Source of the DNA: JAAZFF01 sp964405775
Lineage (GTDB): Bacteria > Verrucomicrobiota > Kiritimatiellia > RFP12 > UBA3636
DNA length: 11,738 nucleotides
Assembly: GCA_964405775.1 (NCBI GenBank)
Contig: CAYOPG010000068.1
Location: forward strand, 1 to 11,738
Direction: 5' to 3'
Position numbers and translations under genes: made by a program. Below the pieces are notes generated by a model that saw nothing but the letters and a program-made list of their open reading frames with translations, searched no databases and was not told the DNA's origin. The number at the start of each line of letters is the position of its first letter. Positions within the stretch are counted from its first letter, which is position 1. Positions 1 to 7,661 of this stretch are shown piece by piece.

Positions 1-1073
1 TTTTCAATTTTGGCGCCATCGCGGAGCTTTTTGAAGAAGTCCTCTATGACTTCGTTGTCGCGCTCACGCTTCACGCCCACCGAAAACATGTCCTTGACAT
101 CTTCAAACGAGACTAGACCTGGCTCATTTCTTTCGTCTACTCTAATGATATGGTAACCAAACTGAGTTTTAACAGGCTCCCCTATCACGCCCAACTCCTG
201 CGAGAAGGCTGCGTCCTCAAATTCCTTAACCATCCTGCCTCGGGTAAACATTCCGAGGCTACCGCCATCTTCCTTGCTCGGGCAATCTGAAAACTCCTTC
301 GCCAAAGCGACGAAATTGGTCCCATTCGCCTCCTTTAGCATCTGGGAAATGTCGTCGATCTTGCTCTTTGCCTCTTCATCAGTCCTCTTGTCGCCGACCG
401 ACACCAGAATATGTGAAGCTGAAACCGTTTCGGGAGCCATGAAAGCTTCTGGATTCGCCTCAATCATCTCCTGGAATTTGGCTTTCACCTGTTCGTCAGA
501 AATTTCCGGCAAATTCTCCACCTTGCTTTGCAGCAACTTATTGACCACCAGATCCGACCTGACCATCTCGTTAAATTTTTCAACCGGCATTCCAGATCCC
601 TTAGCCGCATCTTCCATTGACATGCCGCCAGACACCTTGGCGAACATTTCGTCGAGCTCTGCGTCTGACACCTCAAAGCCCTCTTTCTTCGCCTCTCTTT
701 CAAGCAGATACTTTAGCGTCAGCTGGTCTAAAGCGTAACTGCGCATCTGGGCAATCGCCTCGGGTGGAATCTGTTGTTCTGGCATCATCTGCCCGTTCTG
801 TGCTAATAAAGCACCGACCATCGAGTCGACATCGGAGCGCAACACCGCAGGCTCCCCGTCAATCATGACAGAAACGGACCCGTCTGAGACTACAGAAACA
901 GGTTCAGCGACAGTCGCCTCAGTGACTTCCGCAACAGACTCGTCTTTAACATCAGCAATTATGGATTCGGCCTCCGACTGTTCGGTGGCGGACTTATTAC
1001 AATCGGAACAACCTGAAAACGTAATAGCCCCGATTGCGACTAATATACCAGTGAAGTATTTGTAATTGCTCAT
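1..1073 (-). CDS. Parvulin-type peptidyl-prolyl cis-trans isomerase lipoprotein, C-terminus cut by window edge
   Basis: Translating the minus strand from ATG 1071-1073 gives 357 uninterrupted codons to base 1, so the C-terminus lies outside the window. Residues 1-22 form a lipoprotein signal: a short basic start, a hydrophobic stretch and a lipobox F-S-G-C with Cys22. The +2 residue is Ser, not Asp, which by the E. coli Lol rule suggests the outer membrane. Residues 25-66 are an acidic, low-complexity Glu/Ala/Val/Ser linker. Residues 95-205 are helical and look like a SurA/PrsA N-terminal chaperone domain. Residues 213-315 are a PPIC rotamase domain, with the hallmarks ASHILVSV near 218-226, FVALAKEFSDCPS near 254-266, DGGSLGMF near 269-276 and FGYHIIRV near 305-312. 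Expected role: catalysing prolyl isomerisation and assisting folding of exported proteins in the periplasm. The start is supported by AAGAGG (1080-1085), 6 bases upstream. It follows the GT-C pair on the same strand but has its own promoter. Which PPIC subfamily (SurA, PrsA or other) cannot be decided. Confidence 0.93.
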   Translation of the reverse strand, partial: MSNYKYFTGILVAIGAITFSGCSDCNKSATEQSEAESIIADVKDESVAEVTEATVAEPVSVVSDGSVSVMIDGEPAVLRSDVDSMVGALLAQNGQMMPEQQIPPEAIAQMRSYALDQLTLKYLLEREAKKEGFEVSDAELDEMFAKVSGGMSMEDAAKGSGMPVEKFNEMVRSDLVVNKLLQSKVENLPEISDEQVKAKFQEMIEANPEAFMAPETVSASHILVSVGDKRTDEEAKSKIDDISQMLKEANGTNFVALAKEFSDCPSKEDGGSLGMFTRGRMVKEFEDAAFSQELGVIGEPVKTQFGYHIIRVDERNEPGLVSFEDVKDMFSVGVKRERDNEVIEDFFKKLRDGAKIE

Positions 1074-1126
1074 CTATTGCCTCTTATGTATGTTTTATGA
1101 ACTTATCTCTTCTGAATAAAATGCTT

Positions 1127-1155
1127 ATTGTCCATTATTTCTGCCCGGAGGTCAA
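1127..1155 (-). promoter_or_regulatory. Candidate sigma70-type promoter for the PPIase lipoprotein gene
   Basis: On the minus strand, TTGACC (1150-1155) is followed after 17 bases by GACAAT (1127-1132). These match the consensus at 5 of 6 and 4 of 6 positions. The -35 box lies 1 base past the stop codon of the upstream membrane-protein gene, so the PPIase is probably transcribed independently as well as by read-through. The leader would be about 45 nt and carries AAGAGG 6 bases before the ATG. Identified by eye only. Confidence 0.45.
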
Positions 1156-1156
1156 G

Positions 1157-4030
1157 CTACTTATCTTCAACTTTTATTTTTATTGGCAGTATAAGCCGCC
1201 GGTCATCTATCTTTCCGTCCTCTGATTCCACTTTAAAACGATTCGATAAAAGCCCCGGGCGCCAAAGCCCCACGGCTAGATTATATTCACCCGGCGACGT
1301 GTCCGGAAGTGGAGTCATGACGTACATGGTCAACCATCGCGATACGCCTGCCGTCGGAGTGGATTGGGTGTTACGTGCAAACCTCCTGTCTGTTTGGAAT
1401 GCTATTTTACCATTTGCATCGATAGCGTGCAGGAAAATCATTGCATCCCCTCCACGGTCTTCTCTCCCGCTTGTCTCCCACAACATTGAGACAGTCGCCG
1501 ATTCATTGTCGTATTCTATCGGGAATATTCCCAGAAGTCTCACCTTCAGTTCAGGAAAGGAGGCCGAAGAGCCCGGGATCAACCCACCCCCGGCGTCTAT
1601 CGGTCGATTGCACATTAGCTGTCCTCCATAAAAACACAGTGTAGAGTCAGATTCAGGCCGAGATTCTCCTGTTACCGGCCGAAATATCGTCATGCCGCCG
1701 GAACTGCTTTCCGCGACCTCAACTCCGGCATCCGCAAACACGGAGCGGGCTCGCTCGGCTTCTCCATCCAGAACGATGACGGCTGTTGAATCTACCACCG
1801 GGACAGTGCAAACCCACCACTGATCTTCGCCTGTGATGTCGGGTTCACGAGATATCCAAACATCCAATCCAAGAATCCTGTGGAGTTCGTTGGCGTACCA
1901 ACGGTCGGCAAATATACGTTCGACGCCTGCACCGCGCAGAGCTTCGGCAACGCTCTCGATGTCGACGGAGTCACGCGCTGGTCCGGCGGACAATGCCTGC
2001 AGAGTCTCTATATATAGTCCTGTTCTTCCAGTACGCGGCCTTAGCTCTACGCGCAACTCTGTTACTTCCGCCTCCTCTTTGAACAGAATCTCTGTTCGAC
2101 GGTTCACGCCATAGGTGTAAAAGCGCGACCCTGACCAATACCACTCCCGCTGCTGGCTGCCCGGAGACAGCTCCCGCCATTTCTCGGAATCGTTGCTGCG
2201 GCCCCATACGCGTGAATAAACCAGTGTATTATCACGGCGTACAAATACCCGGACGCCTGCCGTCCGCGTTGGGCGCCTGAACTTTACAATCAAGGAGCAC
2301 TCGTTGTCTCTTCCCGACGGGATGAGAGCGGCATAGCTATCGCCGTTCGAATCGATCAGTTCATCAGTCCATTCGCGGTCTTTCTTCTCTGTGACGGACT
2401 CAATTTCATCAGCTCTGATTGGTGTCAGCAGTGTTTGAGGCGCGACAGCATCATAAATATAGCCGTATTTCCCGACATGTGCGATTTGCGCACTGGTTGC
2501 CGTGCTCGACAAAAAGTGCGTAAACTTGTCCATATTCGCAAAAACACCTGGTGACACCGCGTTCTCCAACTCAACAAGAAATGGATGGTAGCGCCACAGC
2601 TTCGGCGAGACGAGACAGGACTTCCCGTCTGTCGCCCAGTTCACGCCGAAATATTTGAACTCCCCAAACATTGCATGAGAGGACGATGGAAGTGACATCA
2701 GCTCCCGAGAGGCATCGTAAATGGTTTTTTCGTTGCTGTTCTTTGAACGGTGAGCCTCCACACTTATAAGACCAAGAGCCAGCGGCACAGCAGCCGCTAA
2801 AACCCCAAGCACTGCGCCGACTCCGGCGGAAGAACTCACCCAATTCGGCGAACATGTGGCAGAGTCCCCACCCCGCCACATCCGGGCTAGATGCCCTACC
2901 CCACAACCAATCCAGACCGCCAACAAAGGCAGCAACGGGAGCAGGTATCTGGAAGTATTGAATGTTCCGAATTCTGAAAACACATAGAATACTGAGAGGA
3001 ACACGGAATACAGTGCGACAAATGCGGCGAGTCGCCTCAGCGGCGAAGACGCGCGGGCTCGGAAGTTGAACGCCAATGCGACAAACGGCAAAACAATCAG
3101 AAACAGCACAATTCCGGGAGCCGCCGCCGCAACCCAACCCTCTACACCAAAATCCACAACCTGAAACAACCTCTCATTTAACAGGATCTTGAAGGTTTCA
3201 AGGCTACTGCGCAAGGTCGGTGTTACGCCTGCGGCAGAGTCCAGCGATTCCCATGAATGCCTTATGTTCCAAATCCACCAAGGGGAGCTTCCGAGCATGA
3301 AGCCGAAAACAGCTGGCGCTAACACCGACGGACGTAAAACTCTCAGACGCAATCGCGACAGGATCATTATTCCGGCCGCGGCGACTGCCGGCGCTACGAG
3401 CCAGAAATTCCAGAAAGCTAATCCCACAAGTAAACCCGTGCGGAAAAACCCAAGACTTTCCTTCCTTCCTGACGGTGTATTGACATCTCCCAGAAAAACC
3501 CCTTCGCGAATCAACAACACTGTAAGCAGCAGGCAAAGCGCGTACCCCCCACGCGGGGAAGCCATGTAATGAAAATATCCGAAAGGTCCGATCGCACACA
3601 GTGAAACAGCTACGAAAGAGGCAACGTAACCTCCAATGCGACGTGCAACAAACCAGACTGCCACCAACATGAGGGATGCCACGAGTGCGGTGCCGAGACA
3701 GACAACAAAAGGAGTTGGCCCGAACACAAACCCCAGCACGGCGCTGACAAATGGCTCAAGCGACCCCATGTAAGCTTGTCCGTAAAAGAAAACGGGGAAA
3801 TCAATCCCCGCAACGATATTTTGCGCCATAAGCACAACGATGGCGTAATCCATGTTGTCGTTCAAAGCATATAGCTTAGCTCCGTAAACACGAGCGGCGA
3901 TCCCTGCCGCCAACGCCAGCAACGACAGCACCTTGAAAAGGCGTTTAGGCCTTGTATTGGATTTTTCCTGATGCACGCAATGAGCAGATAAATTGTCAGA
4001 GGAACGGTCAGTCTCTGTTTGTTTGTCCAT
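1157..4030 (-). CDS. Large GT-C-like (GT39/ArnT-type) integral membrane protein with discoidin-like and beta-sandwich extracytoplasmic domains
   Basis: 957 residues. A basic cytoplasmic N-terminus (1-32) leads into roughly ten hydrophobic segments between about 33 and 427. The first loop has acidic residues Asp58 and Asp61 followed by FFYGQAYMGSLEP (81-93), and RYLLPLLP occurs near 361-368. Both patterns are typical of GT39/ArnT-like polyprenyl-phosphate-sugar transferases, where the first-loop Asp is catalytic. The rest is probably extracytoplasmic: about 430-545 is unassigned; 550-682 resembles an F5/8 type C (discoidin) fold (start near EWTDELIDSNG, SNDSEKW near 612-618); 686-785 is an alpha/beta-like region; 828-950 is a beta-sandwich with FLHAIDANGK and PGEYNLAVGLW, as often ends large GT39-like proteins. 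The donor and acceptor cannot be told. ATG 4028-4030 overlaps the upstream TGA by one base (TGATG). AGGAG at 4040-4044 is 9 bases upstream, inside that gene, so the two are probably translationally coupled. The family call is good; an actual transferase activity is inference. Confidence 0.82.
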   Translation of the reverse strand: MDKQTETDRSSDNLSAHCVHQEKSNTRPKRLFKVLSLLALAAGIAARVYGAKLYALNDNMDYAIVVLMAQNIVAGIDFPVFFYGQAYMGSLEPFVSAVLGFVFGPTPFVVCLGTALVASLMLVAVWFVARRIGGYVASFVAVSLCAIGPFGYFHYMASPRGGYALCLLLTVLLIREGVFLGDVNTPSGRKESLGFFRTGLLVGLAFWNFWLVAPAVAAAGIMILSRLRLRVLRPSVLAPAVFGFMLGSSPWWIWNIRHSWESLDSAAGVTPTLRSSLETFKILLNERLFQVVDFGVEGWVAAAAPGIVLFLIVLPFVALAFNFRARASSPLRRLAAFVALYSVFLSVFYVFSEFGTFNTSRYLLPLLPLLAVWIGCGVGHLARMWRGGDSATCSPNWVSSSAGVGAVLGVLAAAVPLALGLISVEAHRSKNSNEKTIYDASRELMSLPSSSHAMFGEFKYFGVNWATDGKSCLVSPKLWRYHPFLVELENAVSPGVFANMDKFTHFLSSTATSAQIAHVGKYGYIYDAVAPQTLLTPIRADEIESVTEKKDREWTDELIDSNGDSYAALIPSGRDNECSLIVKFRRPTRTAGVRVFVRRDNTLVYSRVWGRSNDSEKWRELSPGSQQREWYWSGSRFYTYGVNRRTEILFKEEAEVTELRVELRPRTGRTGLYIETLQALSAGPARDSVDIESVAEALRGAGVERIFADRWYANELHRILGLDVWISREPDITGEDQWWVCTVPVVDSTAVIVLDGEAERARSVFADAGVEVAESSSGGMTIFRPVTGESRPESDSTLCFYGGQLMCNRPIDAGGGLIPGSSASFPELKVRLLGIFPIEYDNESATVSMLWETSGREDRGGDAMIFLHAIDANGKIAFQTDRRFARNTQSTPTAGVSRWLTMYVMTPLPDTSPGEYNLAVGLWRPGLLSNRFKVESEDGKIDDRRLILPIKIKVEDK

Positions 4031-6264
4031 CAGAAAACGCTCCTGTAACGAATTATAACCTCTTGTTCCCCATTCGGTTCAATACCTATAAAGACAGCGT
4101 CTTCGCCTGTGTCAACGGGGAAAATCTTTGTAGGCGGATCAACTTCAAAACGATCATTCCAGTTGTATCTTATAACAGCGCGGCTCGGCACCGGATCGTC
4201 GAATTCCACTTTAATCTCGTTGAATGTGGCAGATATCTTGCCAGAGCCTTCGAGAAATCTACCTTCGGCACCAATTATCTCAAAAAACACGTAGACACTG
4301 TTCTTTATCTCGGCGGGATCGCGCAAGGTCGCAATTTCGCGAAATAGCGACGGCTCTGAGCGGAAGTAGACGATATACCGCTTTTCATACGCGACTACGT
4401 GCGTAGCTCCTCGCAACGCCATGTAGCGGTGCATGCCGCCAGGCTTCGTCCGCGAAGCCCTAGGCGGATAGTCATACTCCACCATTTTGGCCGGGAAACC
4501 ATAATAGTCGCATCCCATCATTTCGCGGTGCGCGAGCATGGGCAAGTATGCCGTATGGCCACGCCCGTATGCGTGGACAGAAGGTCCGGCGAACGCAAGC
4601 CGGCCGTTTTCAGGCAAATTCTCTTCTATCCAAGAAGTCAATTCTGTGACTATCGGCCTTACGCCGTAGTACCCGACCTCATCGAGTCCTCCGTAGAACT
4701 TAGGAACGTTGACAAGAGAGCACACCAACATTGCGAGGAAAACCGACTGCACTGCAGAGGCTCTTGGAGAATATCTGCCCAGCGCCCCGCCCGCGATGCA
4801 GGCCGCAGGTATGACCATAAGCGCAGAAGCCTCCATGGACATCCGGGCGAGTTGCATTTTGGGCAAATACACCGGACCGAGTACGGTCACAGCTATTACG
4901 AACAGAAGCGCGAGAACAAGCGCGTTGCGCATGCGGCGAGCGGGCATCACGAGCAAGCCACCGAATCCCGCGAAAACGAGCACGGGGTTGTTGTCAAGCA
5001 CCAGTTCGTGTGCAACCAGTACAATGTTCTTCCAGATCGAACCAAAGCCTTTGTCGACTGCGGGATCAGAGGAAAGCACAAAGCTCATCACCGATTTTCC
5101 CAGAATTGAGCCTGCGATGGTCGGCAGAATCAGTATGACAACGACAAGGCAGGTTGCAATAAACGGAATACGACGCCTCGACAACCACCAGCGCCGCATG
5201 GTGAAAAGCACGATGAGCCCCATCGGAACGCCCAGAAACATCATAGGTGGCCATTGAATCATAAAGAACACCGAAATAGCGAGGCCGGCATATGTTGAAA
5301 ACTTTGCCTTGGGTTGCAAAATCGCGGCATACAAAAAAGCGAAAGCCGCCGGCAGCATCGCGCCTGAAAGCATGGCGCCAACTGTGCCAAAATGCAAAAG
5401 CCATTTGAAATAGAAACGGTTTGCGCAGTATGAAAGAATGCCTCCTACCAGAGCAGCGGTTGGCGACATGCCCGTTGCACGCACTCCCCATGCCGTCATC
5501 CAAGGGATGAAAAAAATAAAAATAAAGACAAACACATAAGGCATCGCCTCATGAGGCTCCATAACGAGGAAAAGAGGCGCCCCCAGAATAGCAACGCCTG
5601 AAGTGCCGGAAGAAGTTATGACGCTGTTCACAACACCCGAGTTCCAATATGGAACAAAGTTTTCACGCCATGGGAAGGATCCGAAGAACTCCGCAATTCT
5701 GAAAAGAAAAGAAGGGTGGTCGTCAGAATAGGGTGTTGTGTATCCAGTACGCCGGAACAACAGTTTAAAACTGCGAAACTCACTTATTAGAAGCCCTGCC
5801 GCCAAAACCTTCGGCATCCATAGAGCGGGTTTACAGAACACAAACAAAGGCACGAGAGCCCATGAAAGTATGATGAAAAGAAAACTCAGCGACTTGTGGT
5901 TCCTGCCCAGCTCTGAAAAGCTGAGAGGCCAATCAAGAAAATAGAAGTGCGGTATGTATTTTCCGAACAACAAGGTGAATAAAGCAGCAGCAATCGCGAA
6001 TATCCAAATGTAAGATCGCGCCGGGGCGCAATCGATCCGCGCCATTTCTTTAGTTCGGTTGCGACGTTTCAACCACAAAGAACACTTCAGGGAACAGATA
6101 ATCCCGCCCATCCACACGCCAGCGACCAAAGTATTGCCCGCTAAACTCTTAAGCGAAACACGCTTGCCAGCGTCAATGGCAACAAACGCGAGCAAGAATA
6201 CGCAGATGGAAAAAATTACCGCCAGACTTGTTGCGATATGTTTCCGCGGAAATTTTTCTTCCAT
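4030..6264 (-). CDS. Polytopic membrane protein, GT-C/YfhO or PTPS-related-like, with C-terminal extracytoplasmic domain
   Basis: 744 residues from ATG 6262-6264. About a dozen hydrophobic segments run from residue 10 to about 520, with basic cytoplasmic loops (for example WLKRRNRTKE near 64-73 and MRRWWLSRRR near 356-365). The loop at 179-210 contains Asp181-Asp182-His183, FLFRIAEFFGSFPWRENF and PYWNSG. This acidic pair plus H...R plus P-W-x-x-G pattern is seen in YfhO and PTPS-related GT-C-fold membrane proteins. Residues about 525-744 are soluble and probably periplasmic, ending in a small beta domain (680-744) like the one closing YfhO-type proteins. Substrate and reaction are unknown; a role in envelope glycan or lipid-linked sugar transfer is inferred. 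I chose ATG 6264 over the in-frame GTG at 6336: the GTG has no Shine-Dalgarno and sits between the -35 and -10 boxes of a good promoter, whereas GAGGA precedes the ATG by 10 bases. The 3' end overlaps the next gene by one base. Confidence 0.8.
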   Translation of the reverse strand: MEEKFPRKHIATSLAVIFSICVFLLAFVAIDAGKRVSLKSLAGNTLVAGVWMGGIICSLKCSLWLKRRNRTKEMARIDCAPARSYIWIFAIAAALFTLLFGKYIPHFYFLDWPLSFSELGRNHKSLSFLFIILSWALVPLFVFCKPALWMPKVLAAGLLISEFRSFKLLFRRTGYTTPYSDDHPSFLFRIAEFFGSFPWRENFVPYWNSGVVNSVITSSGTSGVAILGAPLFLVMEPHEAMPYVFVFIFIFFIPWMTAWGVRATGMSPTAALVGGILSYCANRFYFKWLLHFGTVGAMLSGAMLPAAFAFLYAAILQPKAKFSTYAGLAISVFFMIQWPPMMFLGVPMGLIVLFTMRRWWLSRRRIPFIATCLVVVILILPTIAGSILGKSVMSFVLSSDPAVDKGFGSIWKNIVLVAHELVLDNNPVLVFAGFGGLLVMPARRMRNALVLALLFVIAVTVLGPVYLPKMQLARMSMEASALMVIPAACIAGGALGRYSPRASAVQSVFLAMLVCSLVNVPKFYGGLDEVGYYGVRPIVTELTSWIEENLPENGRLAFAGPSVHAYGRGHTAYLPMLAHREMMGCDYYGFPAKMVEYDYPPRASRTKPGGMHRYMALRGATHVVAYEKRYIVYFRSEPSLFREIATLRDPAEIKNSVYVFFEIIGAEGRFLEGSGKISATFNEIKVEFDDPVPSRAVIRYNWNDRFEVDPPTKIFPVDTGEDAVFIGIEPNGEQEVIIRYRSVF
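4040..4044 (-). promoter_or_regulatory. Internal ribosome binding site for the downstream GT-C gene
   Basis: AGGAG on the minus strand lies inside the last codons of the upstream membrane-protein gene, 9 bases before the ATG at 4028-4030. Together with the TGATG stop/start overlap it indicates stop-restart or coupled translation of the two membrane proteins. Confidence 0.6.
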
Positions 6265-6323
6265 GCCCCCAAGATCCTCACTATCTAAAATTCTTGACCG
6301 TAACCACTTATTACATCGAACGC

Positions 6324-6352
6324 ATTTTAGCCACACAAACGGGGAAAGTCAA
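6324..6352 (-). promoter_or_regulatory. Near-consensus sigma70-type promoter for the membrane-protein pair
   Basis: On the minus strand, TTGACT (6347-6352) is separated by 17 bases from TAAAAT (6324-6329); each box matches consensus at 5 of 6 positions. Predicted transcription begins near 6317, giving a leader of about 53 nt before ATG 6264. The -35 box begins 4 bases past the amidase stop codon (6357-6359), so the pair can be expressed apart from gpmI and the amidase gene. I see no hairpin plus T-run terminator between the amidase stop and this promoter. Confidence 0.65.
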
Positions 6353-6356
6353 ACAG

Positions 6357-7619
6357 TCAGCGATAGAAGATCATAGTGCCGGAGGAAATATTTTTTTCAT
6401 CAATGGCGTCTCCCGGTGTTATCTTGCCATTTTTATCGAGATAGAAAGTGTCCGGGCGGTTCCACTTCACACTGCAGATGTTGAAAACTGGGTTGCGAGC
6501 CGAGACCGGGCCGCCCACCTTGTATCCCACCAGCATTTTTGTTCCTTTAGGCAGCTCTTCGATTTTCGAGAGAGTAAGGGAACTCCCCGAGTGGTATTTG
6601 CCACTCCCGGGCGGGAAATAGAAAGTTGTGGAAGCAGCAACCTCGTCGCCCGCCAGATCCGCAGGTGTGCCGTCGGAGCCAATTGTGAGCAACCCCTCCA
6701 TCAGGTTCTCAACCGCGCCACCGAGTTCGACTCGCGTCCCAGCCGGAATTGATTTCCAGTTTTTTATTTCGGTTCCATTTTTTCTGGTTCCGTCGGGGAA
6801 TGTGTAAATGGTATCCCGAGAGCGGTACAAGTCACGTGCTACATCCCACGCAGACCGTCCAGGGCCGATTACAAAAGGATCGCCTTTTTGCTGAACCGTG
6901 GCGACCGGCCCCTTCTGATACAAGATTTTACTCAGCTCGGGATCGGCGTCTACAAGGCGCCCTGCCTTCACATCGGGGTCGTAAAGCGGCTTTTTATAGA
7001 GTCCGAGAGCCGCCCGAATCTGGGGTGACGCAAGCGCCATGGCACAGCGCTTGCGGCCGCGGTGGCGTTTTTTGTGCCATCGGTTCGGGTTGCCGTATGC
7101 GATCATGGAATGGGTCAGCACCCTTTCGTCTGGAATATTGTATACTCCCTGCAATTCACTTATTAAAAGACGGAGCGAAGAGGTTTGTGCATCGCTCGGC
7201 TTTTTGTTGTGGTATCCTACAACCTCAATGCCGACGGAAACGGAATCGAGTCCCGTCTGCCCTTCCCACATGCTTAGCCCGGCATGATAGGCGACGCGCT
7301 TCCTGTCTATAATTGCGTATACCTTGCCATCGGAGTTGACGACATAGTGGCATTCTCCGTTTGCACTTAGCTTGTCAAGCGCCCCGCGGGCGGCTCCCTC
7401 GGTTGTGTGCAGTATGATGAATTTGGTCATTTTCCGAGATGGGCGCTGACGGTTCTTGGGGCTCCTGTAGTTGTTCAGCACATTCACGCGCTGCGCCGAT
7501 ATCGACGGTTTCGTTGATCTTGGCCGAGCCGCTTCGACCTCAAAACACGCCACTGACGTGATCACAACAATGGTGATCATGCTCATAAACGTTTTTGCAG
7601 TTGCCTTAAAGAGTTCCAT
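6357..7619 (-). CDS. Secreted N-acetylmuramoyl-L-alanine amidase (Amidase_2/PGRP type) with LysM-like C-terminal region
   Basis: 420 residues from ATG 7617-7619. Residues 1-30 form a signal peptide (hydrophobic 10-26, likely cleavage after VEA, residue 30), so it is exported. Residues 64-206 form the Zn-dependent amidase domain, which cleaves the bond between N-acetylmuramic acid and L-Ala in peptidoglycan. His71 (FIILHTTEG), Glu132 (SVGIEVVG), His170 (VLTHSMIAYG) and Cys192 (RGRKRC) are visible. AmpD has GRKxD at the last position, whereas here Cys replaces Asp as probable third Zn ligand, as in T7 lysozyme and animal PGRPs. Residues 252-299 (SAWDVARDLYRSR ... IPAGTRVELGG) look like a degenerate LysM-type wall-binding unit. 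The remainder to 420 is unassigned. It lies 42 bases downstream of gpmI on the same strand, probably co-transcribed. The start is uncertain: the ATG has only AAGG immediately next to it, while a strong AAGGAGG faces an in-frame CTG at 7629-7631. A CTG start would add Met-Glu-Lys-Arg and give the signal peptide a basic end. Confidence 0.88.
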   Translation of the reverse strand: MELFKATAKTFMSMITIVVITSVACFEVEAARPRSTKPSISAQRVNVLNNYRSPKNRQRPSRKMTKFIILHTTEGAARGALDKLSANGECHYVVNSDGKVYAIIDRKRVAYHAGLSMWEGQTGLDSVSVGIEVVGYHNKKPSDAQTSSLRLLISELQGVYNIPDERVLTHSMIAYGNPNRWHKKRHRGRKRCAMALASPQIRAALGLYKKPLYDPDVKAGRLVDADPELSKILYQKGPVATVQQKGDPFVIGPGRSAWDVARDLYRSRDTIYTFPDGTRKNGTEIKNWKSIPAGTRVELGGAVENLMEGLLTIGSDGTPADLAGDEVAASTTFYFPPGSGKYHSGSSLTLSKIEELPKGTKMLVGYKVGGPVSARNPVFNICSVKWNRPDTFYLDKNGKITPGDAIDEKNISSGTMIFYR

Positions 7620-7636
7620 CCTTTTTTCCAGCGATG

Positions 7637-7643
7637 CCTCCTT
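7637..7643 (-). promoter_or_regulatory. Strong Shine-Dalgarno AAGGAGG positioned for a CTG start of the amidase
   Basis: AAGGAGG on the minus strand is 5 bases before CTG (7629-7631), which is in frame with the amidase and four codons upstream of its first ATG. The distance to that ATG is 17 bases, too long for normal pairing. No ATG, GTG or TTG lies at suitable spacing. Either CTG is used or initiation at the ATG is inefficient. Confidence 0.5.
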
Positions 7644-7661
7644 GAGCCCGTCTACCGAGTT

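Noticed and set aside
274..738. Plus-strand open frame of 154 codons
   Set aside because: Antisense to the PPIase coding sequence. Its composition (Ser/Leu-rich) is that of a shadow frame, and there is no ribosome binding site.
2571..3137. Minus-strand frame of 188 codons in another frame of the GT39-like gene
   Set aside because: Lies inside a well-supported membrane protein. It is rich in Cys, Arg and Gly with no domain features.
4399..5109. Plus-strand open frame of 236 codons opposite the second membrane protein
   Set aside because: Rich in Arg and His as expected for the antisense of a hydrophobic gene. No promoter or Shine-Dalgarno.
6334..6336. GTG start for the 4030-6264 gene
   Set aside because: Lies between the -35 and -10 of the best promoter and has no Shine-Dalgarno.
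6749..7312. Plus-strand open frame of 187 codons opposite the amidase
   Set aside because: Shadow of the amidase coding sequence with no recognisable motif.
7530..7619. Lipoprotein signal in the amidase (TSVAC near residue 25)
   Set aside because: The -3 residue is Ser, not Leu, Val or Ile, and a normal signal-peptidase I site (VEA-A) follows; the lipobox is unconvincing.
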